Source: Phoronis australis (Eukaryota > Phoronida > Phoronidae). Taken from it: DNA of 64,000 bases. The stretch's first letter is position 1. The number at the start of each line of letters is the position of its first letter. The stretch spans positions 168,710 to 232,709 of the forward strand of contig NMRA01000068.1 of assembly GCA_002633005.1 (NCBI GenBank), read 5' to 3'. Shown here piece after piece: positions 1-12,600 of this stretch. The notes beneath the pieces are model-generated. The model ran no database searches and was not told where the DNA came from. It was given only the letters and a program-made list of their open reading frames with translations. Position numbers and translations under genes: made by a program.

Positions 1-324
1 AAAAGTTCGCACTGTCGTCTGAATCAGTCTGCTTTTGTATTGTTAGTCCGTGTTTTTGTACTGTTGCTGTTAAATCAGTTATTTTAATATTAATTTACCG
101 GAACATATATTATACCAACTGTTGGGAGACTGTTGTGGGCATTGCAAGGCTGCCAACTTATTATGCACAAAATCAGTAACCTTCATTTAAAATATGTACT
201 TTGCAATATTTTCAAAAAGTTTAAATTTCAATCAAAAGATGGTGCAATAACCTCAAAACAACAACTTTGAGTTTCATATGAGGTTTCATTAAAAACTTGA
301 CATTATGCAAGAAAAATCTGTTCA

Positions 325-547
325 TCACATCAATGTCATTTTGACTTTATTGCCATCGGAATGGTTGATTTCACGCAAAACGAAGCACGGGCCAGCAAAT
401 AACGATATCTCATAACTTCCCAATCCATGGAATTCACTATTATTTTCAACATGAAAGATGCCACTCAATACCATAATAACAACAGAAATGTCACATCCAT
501 CGGCAAGACTTTGAAGGACACCAAAGAACATCTGTTGATGCTGGTTA
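325..547 (-). CDS. Possible alternative last exon of DDX27, or exon of unknown gene
   Basis: A good acceptor (tctattcacag) is followed by an open frame of 73 codons to a TGA at 325-327. It joins in phase with the exon ending at 598 and would give a tail starting NQHQQMFFGVLQSLADG instead of the usual YKRRK. No family recognised. It could be chance, or the end of an unusual isoform. Confidence 0.3.
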
Positions 548-597
548 CTGTGAATAGACAAAAAACGTGACTGAACAGTGTTTTGTGATATGCTTAC

Positions 598-660
598 CTG
601 CTTTTTGATTTGAAAGACTTTTTCTTGGCCCCACCTTTTCTATGTTCCTTTTGTGAGGCA
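598..660 (-). CDS. DDX27: DDX27 near-terminal exon (FKSKSR)
   Basis: Encodes [20 protein letters not shown], matching the HQRRGGNFKSKSRYKRRK end of orthologues. Acceptor tttcag, donor gtaagc. The exon for the preceding FEERKQLGL block was not found between 661 and 1489, nor was the usual YKRRK end to the left. Confidence 0.75.
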
Positions 661-3600
661 CTGAAAGTACGACAATGATCCAGATTATTAACAATATCTG
701 AATGAAACAATTTGCAATGGTTGGCAATGGTGGTACATCACTCCAAGCAACAACTTACCTTGTATTCCACTGAAAGTAAAATTGTAGTTGTGTGTCTTAG
801 CAGTAGCCATTCTCTGTCTCAGTTTACAATGTATTAAGAGTGAAGTGACACAGTAAGTAGCACAATCCAAGTGACATCAGCATATCTGAACATTGTCTGT
901 CCAGTACTTCTGATCAATGGCTGCCTAGGACATCTGATGATCATTGCCCGTCCAGCACATCTGATCACTGCCTGTCCAGAACATCTGATCACTGCCCGTC
1001 CAGCACATCAGATCACTGCCCATCCAGAACATCTGATCACTGCCCGTCCAGAACATCTGATCACTGCCCGTCCAGAAATCTGATCACTGCCTGTCCAGAA
1101 CATCTGCTCACTGCCCGTCCAGGACATCTGATCATTGCCCGTCCAGAACATCTGATCACTGCCCGTCCAGAAATCTGATCACTGCCCGTCCAGGACATCT
1201 GATCAAAAGCTGTACATCCATTTCTGCCACCTCTGCATATGATTTTCTCAATTCACTATTTGTTAGTATGGCAAGAAGAAATTTGCATAATGCCCAACAG
1301 AATGGAAGAGTGTTAATTACAGTTATTATAGTTTTCATGACTGCAAATATATACAGTACAAGGGCAAGTTCCGCAGACATATAACATAAGCTAATGCAAT
1401 CACAAGCGTGGTAATATTTCGCCAAGACTTGCGTGGTCCTTTTTTCACAAGATACCTGCTGTACAGAATGTAGTGCTCACAAGTCTCACCTGGCTCTTAA
1501 CTGTTTGACGGCCTTCTTACTGGTATTGACCAACTCTTGGTCAAATGAGGACTTCTTGGGCTTCTTCTTGCTTTTAGCAACAGGCTCTGGGTGTAAACAG
1601 GTATATATATAGATTAAGGGAGCTCCTTGGAAGTAACAAAGCTCACAAATAGCAATATGCATCACCATCATTGAAAACTTTTTAGTTTGGATGCCATATT
1701 TCTGTGTATTAGACACTATGCCAATTTTTGACACTGCACGAATCTGAAATTTGGCGTATTTGTCTGAACGTAGAACGCCCGAATTCAGTTTAGGAGGAAT
1801 TGAAGATACCATGTGTGCAAAAAGTTCCGACTTATTTCTTACAAAATAGATTTTGGCAAGTTATCAATGCCAGAATAAAACCCACGACTGCTCACCCAAT
1901 AGTATGCTTCTAGGGGTGTTTATTAGTATAGTAAAAATGGCAAAAAGTATGCCAGCCTGTCCATTGTCTCCCTAATAGAAACCTATTTGAAAAATTTCAT
2001 AAAATACATCAAGGAAATCCAGAGATACAGAGACAAAGAAAAAAAAATAAAATTGCCATTTCAAATATATTTAAATAGGCTAACTAAACGTATAAATTTT
2101 GCAATACAGGTTAAGTTTTTCAAATTTAAAATTTCTGCACTATGAACCCAGACAGATGCAGCAAAATAAAAAAATTGAAAACATGGATTGATTACCATAT
2201 TTGCCGTAACAACCGCCCATGCCCCTATAAGCGCCCCACACGCGTTTAAGACTTTGCTAAAATAAGCGCCCAGTCCATGAACGTGCGAAAAATGCCTTAC
2301 CTACAGTCCTAAAATTCTACAGTAACGTCTTCAATTTATCAATAATATCTGACAGTCCTGAAAAAATCCTTGAGCGCAGAATTTGTAGACCACGAGCCTC
2401 ACCGTTATGTAGGTACTTAGCCGTGACTATACACTTCAAACTTCCGCCATGCCTCAAAACGAACACAGAAGTTCTGCTGATATTGCGAGGACCAATGGTC
2501 TGGCCTTTCAGAACATAAGTAGTGTACTTGTCTACGGGATTGCTTAGTTTGTAGATATTTCCCGCTTTCAACAGGAATCCAAATTTCGTTGTATGCCTAC
2601 ACGTGAAAACCGCAAATCTTAGACTAATAAACAGCTTGGCCAGTGTTAAAAGCATGTGGCCAGGAACCGCGCGCTACATACATGAACCTGTCATCAAAGG
2701 CATTAGTTAGGAACTATCCATTCATGAAATGGGTAGAATAGAATACCATAAAAATGTTTGCGTTATTTTTAAAATGAATTGTTTGATTAACCATAATTGG
2801 TGTTTTTAAGCCAAATATCCGATAAAATAACCACTGACAGTGAATGCTTACACACCCATACACCGAAAAATAACTGTCAGATAGTCACGTATGCATCCAG
2901 CCACTCGGCGACTAATTTGGCTTTACCGAGACAAATGTTTTTAGCACATGAGACCGGCAAGTGCTGAATGAAACAAGCTCTGGTTGAGGCCTACTGCTTG
3001 TGCAAATTTCTTTAGATACAATGCACATCTAGTTCGTTAGATTGCATGGCTCTGGCCAAAATACGGTCTCTGCTCTGGCAAATGAACTCTGGTGACACCC
3101 ACGCGCTCGCTTACTCACGAACGCTGACAACTTCAAAACAAATATCACGTGACAACATGTGTGTTCGTTCAAACATTTTTCTCATGTTGCCGGTGTAGAT
3201 GGCACGATATCAGCACAGATTTGTTCTTAAACCTGCCGTGATCCAGACTCCACGAGAACTTAAAAAATCTTAGGGACGCCAAACTTGGAAAACTTAAGGA
3301 GTATTTCAGGTAAATTGCTTGAGTCGAAACTGTACTTTTATTCTAGCATTCAAGTCGCCATATTGACAATTGCGAGGCAGGCAGTCGGTGAGAATTCGCC
3401 CTGGGATTTCAGCACAATTTTCTGTAAAATGATCGTAATTTAGCAGCAAAGTTTGATAGCAATGCACCACGGTTTTGTAGAAAGTCTTTCAGAGATTACA
3501 GATACGTCACAGAGAGTAAATATAATGAATCTTAGCTTCTGATTTCACCTGTTTCGGAGTCCGGGTTTCAATGGCCTTGGGTTATAATAAGCCCCCTCCC

Positions 3601-6600
3601 CCTGAAACAAACTTTTCTAAGCGCCCTGGGCGGTTATTACGGCGAATACGGTAATTACAGTCTAACGCTGGTGATGTTAACATGACTGAATATTTTGTTT
3701 TGTGTGGCTTTAAGAGTAATTTGGAAAATAACTCGTACAGTATTTTTCAGTCATCAACAATCTCTACTGTTACTCATTTAATTTAAAACACTTTCCTTGC
3801 TGGCTTCATATGTTAGATTAGACGAATTTAATAATATAGTAAATTATCAAAACATTTATGCCAGACGCCATCAACTTACTTGCATCGTCCTCCACAATAG
3901 CTCGAATTCTCTTTTGTTTCCGTGATCGTTTGGCTTCACGAACCGCGAATGACTGGGATTTTAGTAAGTCAAACTGCACTCGATCTTCAGGCTGTAAAAC
4001 AGATTCAACTATGGTATCATTTAAACAATTTTACTCAACTACCTTTAAGTATGATGCAAACATAGAACTTAAAGAAAGTGGAACTTACATGTTCATTCTT
4101 TATCTTTGTGGTTGCTCGGTCAAATTAGTTGGAAACACAACATACAGCGATGATGAAAAGTAGGTTGGAAATTGCCAAATGTTTTTAATAACGAGTTTTG
4201 TGTTAAAATGATCAGCCATAAATCATTCGACCGTTTCCAGTCAGTATAGTGACATAGTGTTGAAGACTAACATTCATGATGCGGGTTATGTGAGCCCCCA
4301 AGGTACGTCATTAGTGCAAAGGTCACTAATTAGCAGAACTCTTCATACAAGTTGTCAATGAATACAATTGCGCTTGGTTTAGCATAAATGATGTTCAAAC
4401 TGTTGTTTAGTTCCTGGGATACAGTAGCAAACTTAGGAGTGTGCAAATACACATTTAAGGAAACGAATGGGAAGACTGGGAGTTGAAGGATGTAATTATA
4501 ATTTAAAACAAAAATTTGCATCAGTCAAACACTTGAAACAAAACTCACTGTTAAAGTTTTCTTCTTCCTAATGTCTTTTTTAGACTTTGTCAGTTTACCT
4601 AGCCTCAGTTGCACTGCAAACATATGAATTTGAGATGAGTACGCACAACTACATCTGATCAAATAAACACAGAAAAATCAGGAACGCCAACTGGTCTCTA
4701 GGTTACCGGTGTAGTGCTCTTACCGCTAAGCTACTAGCACTACACTGGCAATCTAGAGACCTGTGGTTCGATTCCCAGTTGGGGTTCCTGTTTTCTTGTG
4801 TTTATTCAATATATTTCAGTACTCAGGGCTTGGAATGACTAATGACAAAAAAGCAGAAATTTTTACGGCCCAAAACATGCGCGCACCTAGCCTTGAAATA
4901 GTCGATGTGGATCTTTTGCCGACAAAAATCCAGAGGATTAAAAAAAAAAAGAAATGGTACCACCTCCAGAAGCATGCGTTTGCATCTTTTTACCTCATCC
5001 AGCCACTCCCGCCTCCACACATTTTTGGCTGCAGAGTCGTAGTATTTGTCACCGTGGTTTACAATCACACGAGACACCATTGAAGAAATCCACCATGCTA
5101 TCACAGATTCCCCGGCAATGTTGACAATTTACGTTCCTTCGAAACATAAAGAGCAACTTCCGCTTTTCGAGGTGAAAGTCGTCGCTTTTCGAGGTGAAAG
5201 TCGTCGGCAACGCCGCGGCAAGAAAGAAATTTGCCGCGGAAATTTTATATCAAATCCGATTTTTTTTACGCGGAAATATAATACAATACGCGGACAGAAC
5301 ATTTGAAAAAAGCGGAAATCCGCGTTTCCGCAGAAAATTCCAAGCCTTGAGTACTGCCAACCTCAGCGTCTATAAATTTACTGTATCAAATAAACACCTA
5401 CTGGTAAATTGCTGATTGTATATATTATTAATTGTCCAAATCTTGTGTGAAAAAGATGAAAAGCCGCTCATGGGATGCATGACATAACAGCTGGCTGTAA
5501 ACAGCAATTACACAGATATCGGCTCCTCAGTAGCTCAGTGGTAAGAGCACTAGACCAGCAGTCTAGAGACCTTTGGTTCAATTCCCAGTTGGGGTTCCTT
5601 ATTTTTCTGTGTTTATTTGATATATTTCAGTACTGGCCAACATCAGCATCTATATATTTACACAACTACATCAATAGACTAGACACAAAATATCTAAGAA
5701 TGTCTTGCTGGTGAGCCAACTCCTTGGTCTGTGGAAGTTAGTCTGTCATGTACATGACTCCTTTCATTTAAGCCTGTTTAATCCTTCATTAAACTACTTA
5801 AAAGGTAGCGCGTAACTGGTAAATTCCACTGAGGTAATTTTTTATTCAACCATTAAAATGGTTAAGTATTTCAAAATATTCAAATGAAATTACATTTTTA
5901 TCTTAATACTATATTCTCAGGATTCAATGACAAAATGGACTAGAATTATCTGTTGTTTCTCTTAATCTACCTTTTTCTTGATTTCTTTCTTTCTGCGTCT
6001 GGAACCATGTCCTCTGCATCTGACCACTTTCTTCTTTCTGATTATTTAATAGGTTTTGGGCCCTGTTAATTTGTAACTCGGACACGCGCATTTCTTTCTC
6101 TTCTTTCTCCATCTGCAGGACTTCCTTTACATCCTTCTCAAGTTGACTGATTTTGTCACGGAACTTGATGATAACTTCTGAAAACAGTGTAAGCTGTATC
6201 ATTTAACACTGATTTTGTCACGTAATGATTAGTTCTGAAGACAGTGCAAGCTTTATGACTAACACTGATTTTGTAATGAAACTTGATTACCTCTGAAGAA
6301 AATGCAAGCTGTATGACTAAACATCAAGTTCGTACACTAATAATGTTAAAATATTATCATGGTCGTGAACGAAAACAGTCAAATACAACGACCAGTTCTT
6401 AAAATTATGCAGGACCCAAGAAAAATGGCCAACTTTGGCTAACTTCAGAACATCATATCTCAGAAATGGCTGTTCCGGTTCATGTTAAACTTTCACTGTT
6501 CTCTCCAAAATGCTATTAGAAGTTGTCTTTAAAATATTCCATTTTTCCACGAGGGGCTATCAAAAATAGGACTTCAATGATTTACACAAAAAATCAAGTA

Positions 6601-9600
6601 TCACATAACAAAATGATTACTTAGAAAGCTGAAACAGCATTTTTGAGATTTCATCTTGAACATTTGCATCTAATGAAACTTAATCGTGGAGATACCCAGA
6701 CATATCCTCATGTTTTCTTTGCTTGTGAGGTATGCAAGGAGGAGAGGGTACAGCTCTTCCAGGCACTCGAACAATACCCCAATGTTTATAAAAAATACTC
6801 TGAAATTCCGCAATTGTACAACAAAATTAATTTCTTTCTACATGGATGTCAAGAACTTAACTCAAACGAAAATATGGTTTTATTTGAAATAGTATCAGAA
6901 TTTCTTTATAACATTAAATCTCTTTGTGTGAGTGGATAGAATTTTATACATCTATATGAAAATAAATTATTTTCATTCGTTGTCATATATCATTGTAATC
7001 TTAACATCAGTTTTTTTATTTATGTATTTGTATATAATCATTGTATATAGACTTCTTTGTATTTTTTTACCCAGATCTAATGCCTCTTGGCGCTTTCTGG
7101 GTTATGTATATTCATTGTATTCTGAAGATTTCGTAATAAACATTAAAAAAAACTTCAAGCGATAAGCTGACACCAGTAATCCATGTTATGAACTGCTGAA
7201 CAGACTGCGTGCGAAACCGATGACGTCATTGGATAATTTCAACACCTCCGTCTGCCGTCAGGTGTCAGGTAACGCAACCGTACGTGTCGTTTTGGAATAG
7301 AACTACTCGTTCTAAATTGATACAACATAGGTTGTTTTTGGGTGGCATGCTCCTTTAACTGAAATGAACTTTTGATATCTGTTGTTATTTATGAGTTCTA
7401 CCTTTCGTCACTGACATTTTTATAGCTCGTGTAAACTACCACACCATCACTAAAGATCAAAAACTAAACAATAAATTGTCATCACTTTTACAACATTTTT
7501 CTTAAAGTAGATCCCTTTATAAACAAGAACACTCATACATCAGTTTTACAGTTAACTACACACTGAATTTCAAAAATTGATTACGCAAAAATTCTCTAGT
7601 TTTGGGCAGTGAATAATTATTTTGATCAAAGTAGGAGCTTTTCCCAATTTTTAGAAATTCACACAGTTGTCTGTCAGAAATTCAATTGGAATGATAACAA
7701 TTTATTAAATGTTTGTCATGCGAGTCACTTTTTATGAACTTACAGGAGTATTCTTGCAACCTGGTATGCTACAACATAGCGTTAGGAATTTGAGAAGTAA
7801 GAAAATATACAAATTACTCAGACCACAAACTTCAGGATGAAAAAAAAATAAATTTAGGAGACTGTCTCAGTCTGGAGAATTTTAAAGTAATATATCACCG
7901 ATCTAATTGCTATCATCAACTCTGTCACATTTGCTAAAAATAAATGTTAGGTAAAAATAATTACAAGCTATAAATGTGAGCCACCACAAAAATGTTCAAA
8001 CATACACCATTGCCAGCATGATGACGAATACACGCAGCAGACAATAGCCTCTGTATGGCACGTGTTTGAGGGTTTTTGGCAAACATCTACATTTATCCCA
8101 TACATTATGGTTACAGAGAAGTCATTCTTAGAGCAATATGAAGTGAATGACCCACAGAAGTGGTAGCCCATGTAGACTATTTTCCACTTCTTTCACAATT
8201 TTCCAAAGAAGCGGCTGGTAATCCAGGTCCCTCATGGGAAATATAAGCACACATTTTTCTGAAGTCTTCCAAAGATCATCCAAAGATGTACTGATTTTAA
8301 ACAACAGTTTCCGATCAAGTTGCTTAGTTGAGTCTTTAGAAACGTTTGGCAGGAAAGGGTTGAATTGTTGATAATTCTCAGATACTGAATACCCATGGTC
8401 AAATAACTCGGGCTTAAAATTTAGCAATCTCTTTGCTCCTGTTGGCGTCCTAGAAACAGATGTTGAATCAATTAGTACAGGTTTCTGTCGATCTTCAGAC
8501 TGAGCAATGAGAATGCTGACATCCCATTCTTGCGGATTTCTGCAGCTGTGTGTCCAGCAAATCATTGTTAAATTGAATGTAAACGAGTTCAAAAAAATCC
8601 AAGTAACTCTGCTTTAATGCAGCTTTTTAAACTTTGTGTGCGTGGGAGTCGGAGTACAAGAGTTTGCCACATAAAATGCATGTCTTTGACTTCGCGATTT
8701 TCAGTGGACTATTATAGTTCACCATCTGAAATTAAATATACGTAAATAGCAAAGGCTNTTCGTGGAGACAGTTTGAGATTCATAGATCTTTATAATTGAA
8801 AAAATGTTCATTGAAATTATAGACACATGGTGAACAGAGACACCTGGTGGCTGCCAAAAGTATTGCTCACAGGCTTCTTTAGTTTTTGACAATATTGGAC
8901 AAGACAACTAGTTCCTGTCTGTCAATCATCCAAGTTCTTAACAGGACGGTCCTCCTGGAGGCAATTTGTTTGCAAGTGTTAGATTTTATATTTTAACCTA
9001 TTAAAATAATTTAAAAAATTATGGGTCATGGGTTGGAGAAATAAATGAAAAATATGGGCGGTGGGTAAGAAATAAAAGTGCCTTCCCCCCCCCTCCCATA
9101 CAGATTTTGCTGGAACAGCCCTAATTCTTTTTATGGTGGCGACAGGACTTTTATCATTCCCCTTGACCACAAGTCATAAAATGAGGGACATAGTGGTCAA
9201 CATGCACATGCAAGGTATCAGCAATGGAACATAAATTAACAGGTGTGCACCACCATATTAAACAATTACCAAGTACCAAAACCGGCAAACTAAAGACCCT
9301 TCTACATCAACTGTCAGATATTTTTGATACAACATCAAGAATCATGTATTCTTAACAACTCAAAGGTATCTTGGTCTTGACAATTGCTTACACAAGATTC
9401 TACAAAGCTCTAAAATGAAAAAGCTCTCCAAGTCAAGCTGTCCTTGTATTAAAATTGACTGCAATCTTTTATTGATTATAATTTAAACAAAGTGACTGGT
9501 GCAGGTGTAAAGTGCGCTGCCAGTGTTAAGTTATCTCATTCCCCCAAAACATGCGACTGACCTGGGTTTGAGACAAGTTTCCGTGAAGTTCACCGACTCT

Positions 9601-12600
9601 AATCCCGAGTAGTCCTAATAAGATGTGCAGCCTGTGAGCTTGTACTTTAGTCTGAATAAAGATCATGCACTTTGACTGGAATGTGCGGCTTACCAAAGCT
9701 GAAAATTTGAAAAATCGAATGGTTATATCTGCGACAGACTATTAGAATCGAATCCATTTCCGTTGTTGTATCTGTTAGAAATTAGACAATTGTTATAAAA
9801 AAATATTTGCAGGAATCCATCATGGCTGCTACTGGCAGTAAGAAGGGGAAAGTAGAGAGATAATGATAAGTCGCATTTAGACATTAACTTTTGGCACGGC
9901 GCAACTGACACGGAGTAATATTGATCAGTGTCAAGCGTTCGTTTACACACATACTCACTAACTGTGGCAAGACGGAAATTGTAGGCTGGAGAGAGGGCTA
10001 CACATGCGCAGGTTTATGAATGACAGGAGTTGAAGAGACAGAGAACCTGCATTTAGGTCATTACACAAGCACAGTAGAGATGATCCTTTCCACCTTGCCC
10101 CAGTTTCGTGTTTAGACACATAATTGACACGGAGCTAGATGTTCTAGCGCAAATTGCTCTACCTCACAAACGGGTGGCAAAAGTTGTCACCGCGGTGTCA
10201 ATTTGCTCCAGTTCAGTCCCGTTTACACACATACTTGTGCTAGAACAACTCGTTTCGTGTCAGCTGATCCGTGTCAACTTTTGTAACTGTAAACGGCACT
10301 ATAGGTGGAGTAGAGCTACAGACAATGGGACTGGAGGAGACACTACACTGTCTAATTGCTGTATTCAAGAGAGCATCAGCAGCACAAGTATACACAAGTT
10401 GTTAGTGGGTAGTTGCAGAACTAAGGATCAACACAAGTAATTATACACAGGTTGTTACTGGGTAGTGGCAGAACTAAGGACCAACACAAGTATTCACAGG
10501 TTGTTAGTGGGTAGTGGCAGAACTAAGGACCAACACAAGTATACACTGGTTGTTACTGGGTAGTGGCAGAACTAAGGATCAACACAAGTATACACAGGTT
10601 GTTACTGGGTAGTGGCAGAGCTAAGGAGCAACACAAGTATACACAGGTTATTACTGAGTAGTGGCAGAACTAAGGACCAACATAAGTATACACAGGTTGT
10701 TAGTGGGTAGTGGCAGAACTAAGGATCAACACAAGTATACACTGGTTGTTAGTGGGTAGTGGCAGAACTAAGGACCAACAGAAGTATACACAGGTTGTTA
10801 CTAGGTAGTGGCAGAACTAAGGATCAACACAAGTATACACAGGTTATTACTGAGTAGTAGCAGAACTAAAGACCAACATAAGTATACACAGGTTGTTACT
10901 GAGTAGTGGCAGAACTAAGGACCAACACAAGTATACACAGGTTGTTAGTGGGTAGCGACAGAACTAAGGACCAACACAAGTATACACTGATTGTTAGTGG
11001 GTACCGACAGAACTTAGGACCAACACAAGTATACAGTATAAAAAGGTTGTTAGTGGGTAGTGGCAGAACTAAGGACCAACACAAAATAAGACTGATAAAA
11101 AATTGACTGAAGAAAAATTGGATAAATATTGCCATATAATCCAGGTGCGAATGAGATTATTTCTGACTGGTCATCAAAGCAATAACAAATAACCAACAGC
11201 AGAAGAACGCGGACATTCTCTAGACCTGACACATGATTAGGGCTACCTACAGGTACTCAATTACAGGTAAATAATGACAGTAATTATGAAAATACAGTAA
11301 AATACTAATAGTACCAGTTTTCTTATCAGCTCTGAATTGTTAAACAAGGCTAAATGAAGTAAGTTTAAGAAATCCCATCATCATGTAGTACAGCCCATTT
11401 CGAGACCAATAGCGGGTCCCACGGTATGTACACAAACGGCACTAGAATTTCTTACATGATGTCTTGAAATAAGTGTTTCTCCAGTTAGATGAATGTCCAA
11501 ATCAGTTAGGCAGATTACCAAATCAGGTGAAGACAAAACTAAGATATAGTTCACTACAATATCTACTACCTCCAGTGTACAGGGTGCAGCTAGCACCTTT
11601 GCATGATATAAAGTTAACAAAAGCGATAATCTATACCTGCAATGATTGCTTCTCTGTCTCCCTCTCTGGTGCTGCGGATACGTACAAACTCCTGGCGCAG
11701 ATTAGATGCTACGTCAGTGTTCTCATTCACAAACATCTTCACAGGATTGTTCAGTGATACCGAGGCAAGATCTTTCACCTGTGTGTACATGAAGTAGTGT
11801 GAGACAGGTACATTCACACCCAGGGCCCTCAATTTTGAGGCCAAATATGAGCTCTATTCCCTTTTCAAAAAATATTTAAAAATCATGCAAAATTCCCCTC
11901 ATCCTCTCATGAGGCCCAAAATTTCCCTCAAGGTTCGACTAACACAGGCGACAATTTGAAACAGCACAAAATGTGTAGTTATGGCTACTTGAGGCAGAGC
12001 CTATGAGGGCTAGTGAAAGGGGAGGGCTAATGAAAGGGGAGGGCTAGTGATGCTGACCACTGAATAGAATTTTCCCCTCATCCCAAAATTCCCTCTCAGA
12101 AGGCACAGGCACTTTCTCGTCAAGTGAACGAGAGCCCTGACATCATGCCAGCACCAGTATACGTCAAAAGGACCACACAGGCTGCTTGTTTAACAAGACC
12201 GACATGGAGCACATAAGAAGGAAAAAAACAAGAAGCAACATTTACAGTGAGATGATTACAAAACAGAGTAGAGAAGACGCAGCTTTTCCATAAAGTAATT
12301 ACGTGTAGTGTGTCTTCAGTTGCAACATGCTACATAACGATGCTACAAGGGGTCTATATATTAGCACAAACACCACCAGTGCTTACGAGGGTACTGTGAT
12401 GATTCTGATAATATAAAAGGAATGGCTTTTCATACTTGTCACTCCAGGATTAAATCCCTAGAGAATACTTTTCCAAGCTTAGCGCAACCCTTAAATGACC
12501 TGAACAGATAACTGAAACATTGACATTCAGTCAACTTAATTTTTCCAAATTAAGGACTTGGTTTACTGTTTTTATTAGGAATACTTTACCGATTCGCTCA

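Noticed and set aside
749-759. 11-nt DDX27 micro-exon TGGAATACAAG
   Set aside because: Has acceptor and donor borders, but its length does not fit the phases of its neighbours.
871-1083. 70-residue frame with HLITARPE repeats
   Set aside because: Translation of the 24-bp minisatellite, not a gene.
5521-5600. tRNA-Ala gene
   Set aside because: D and anticodon arms are tRNA-like, but the acceptor ends do not pair and position 33 is C; shares a tail with another copy, so it is a SINE.
10377-11090. CRISPR-like array
   Set aside because: Units are contiguous tandem repeats without unique spacers, in a eukaryotic intron.
10896-11135. Open frames on both strands in 10896-11135
   Set aside because: By-products of the 49-bp minisatellite.
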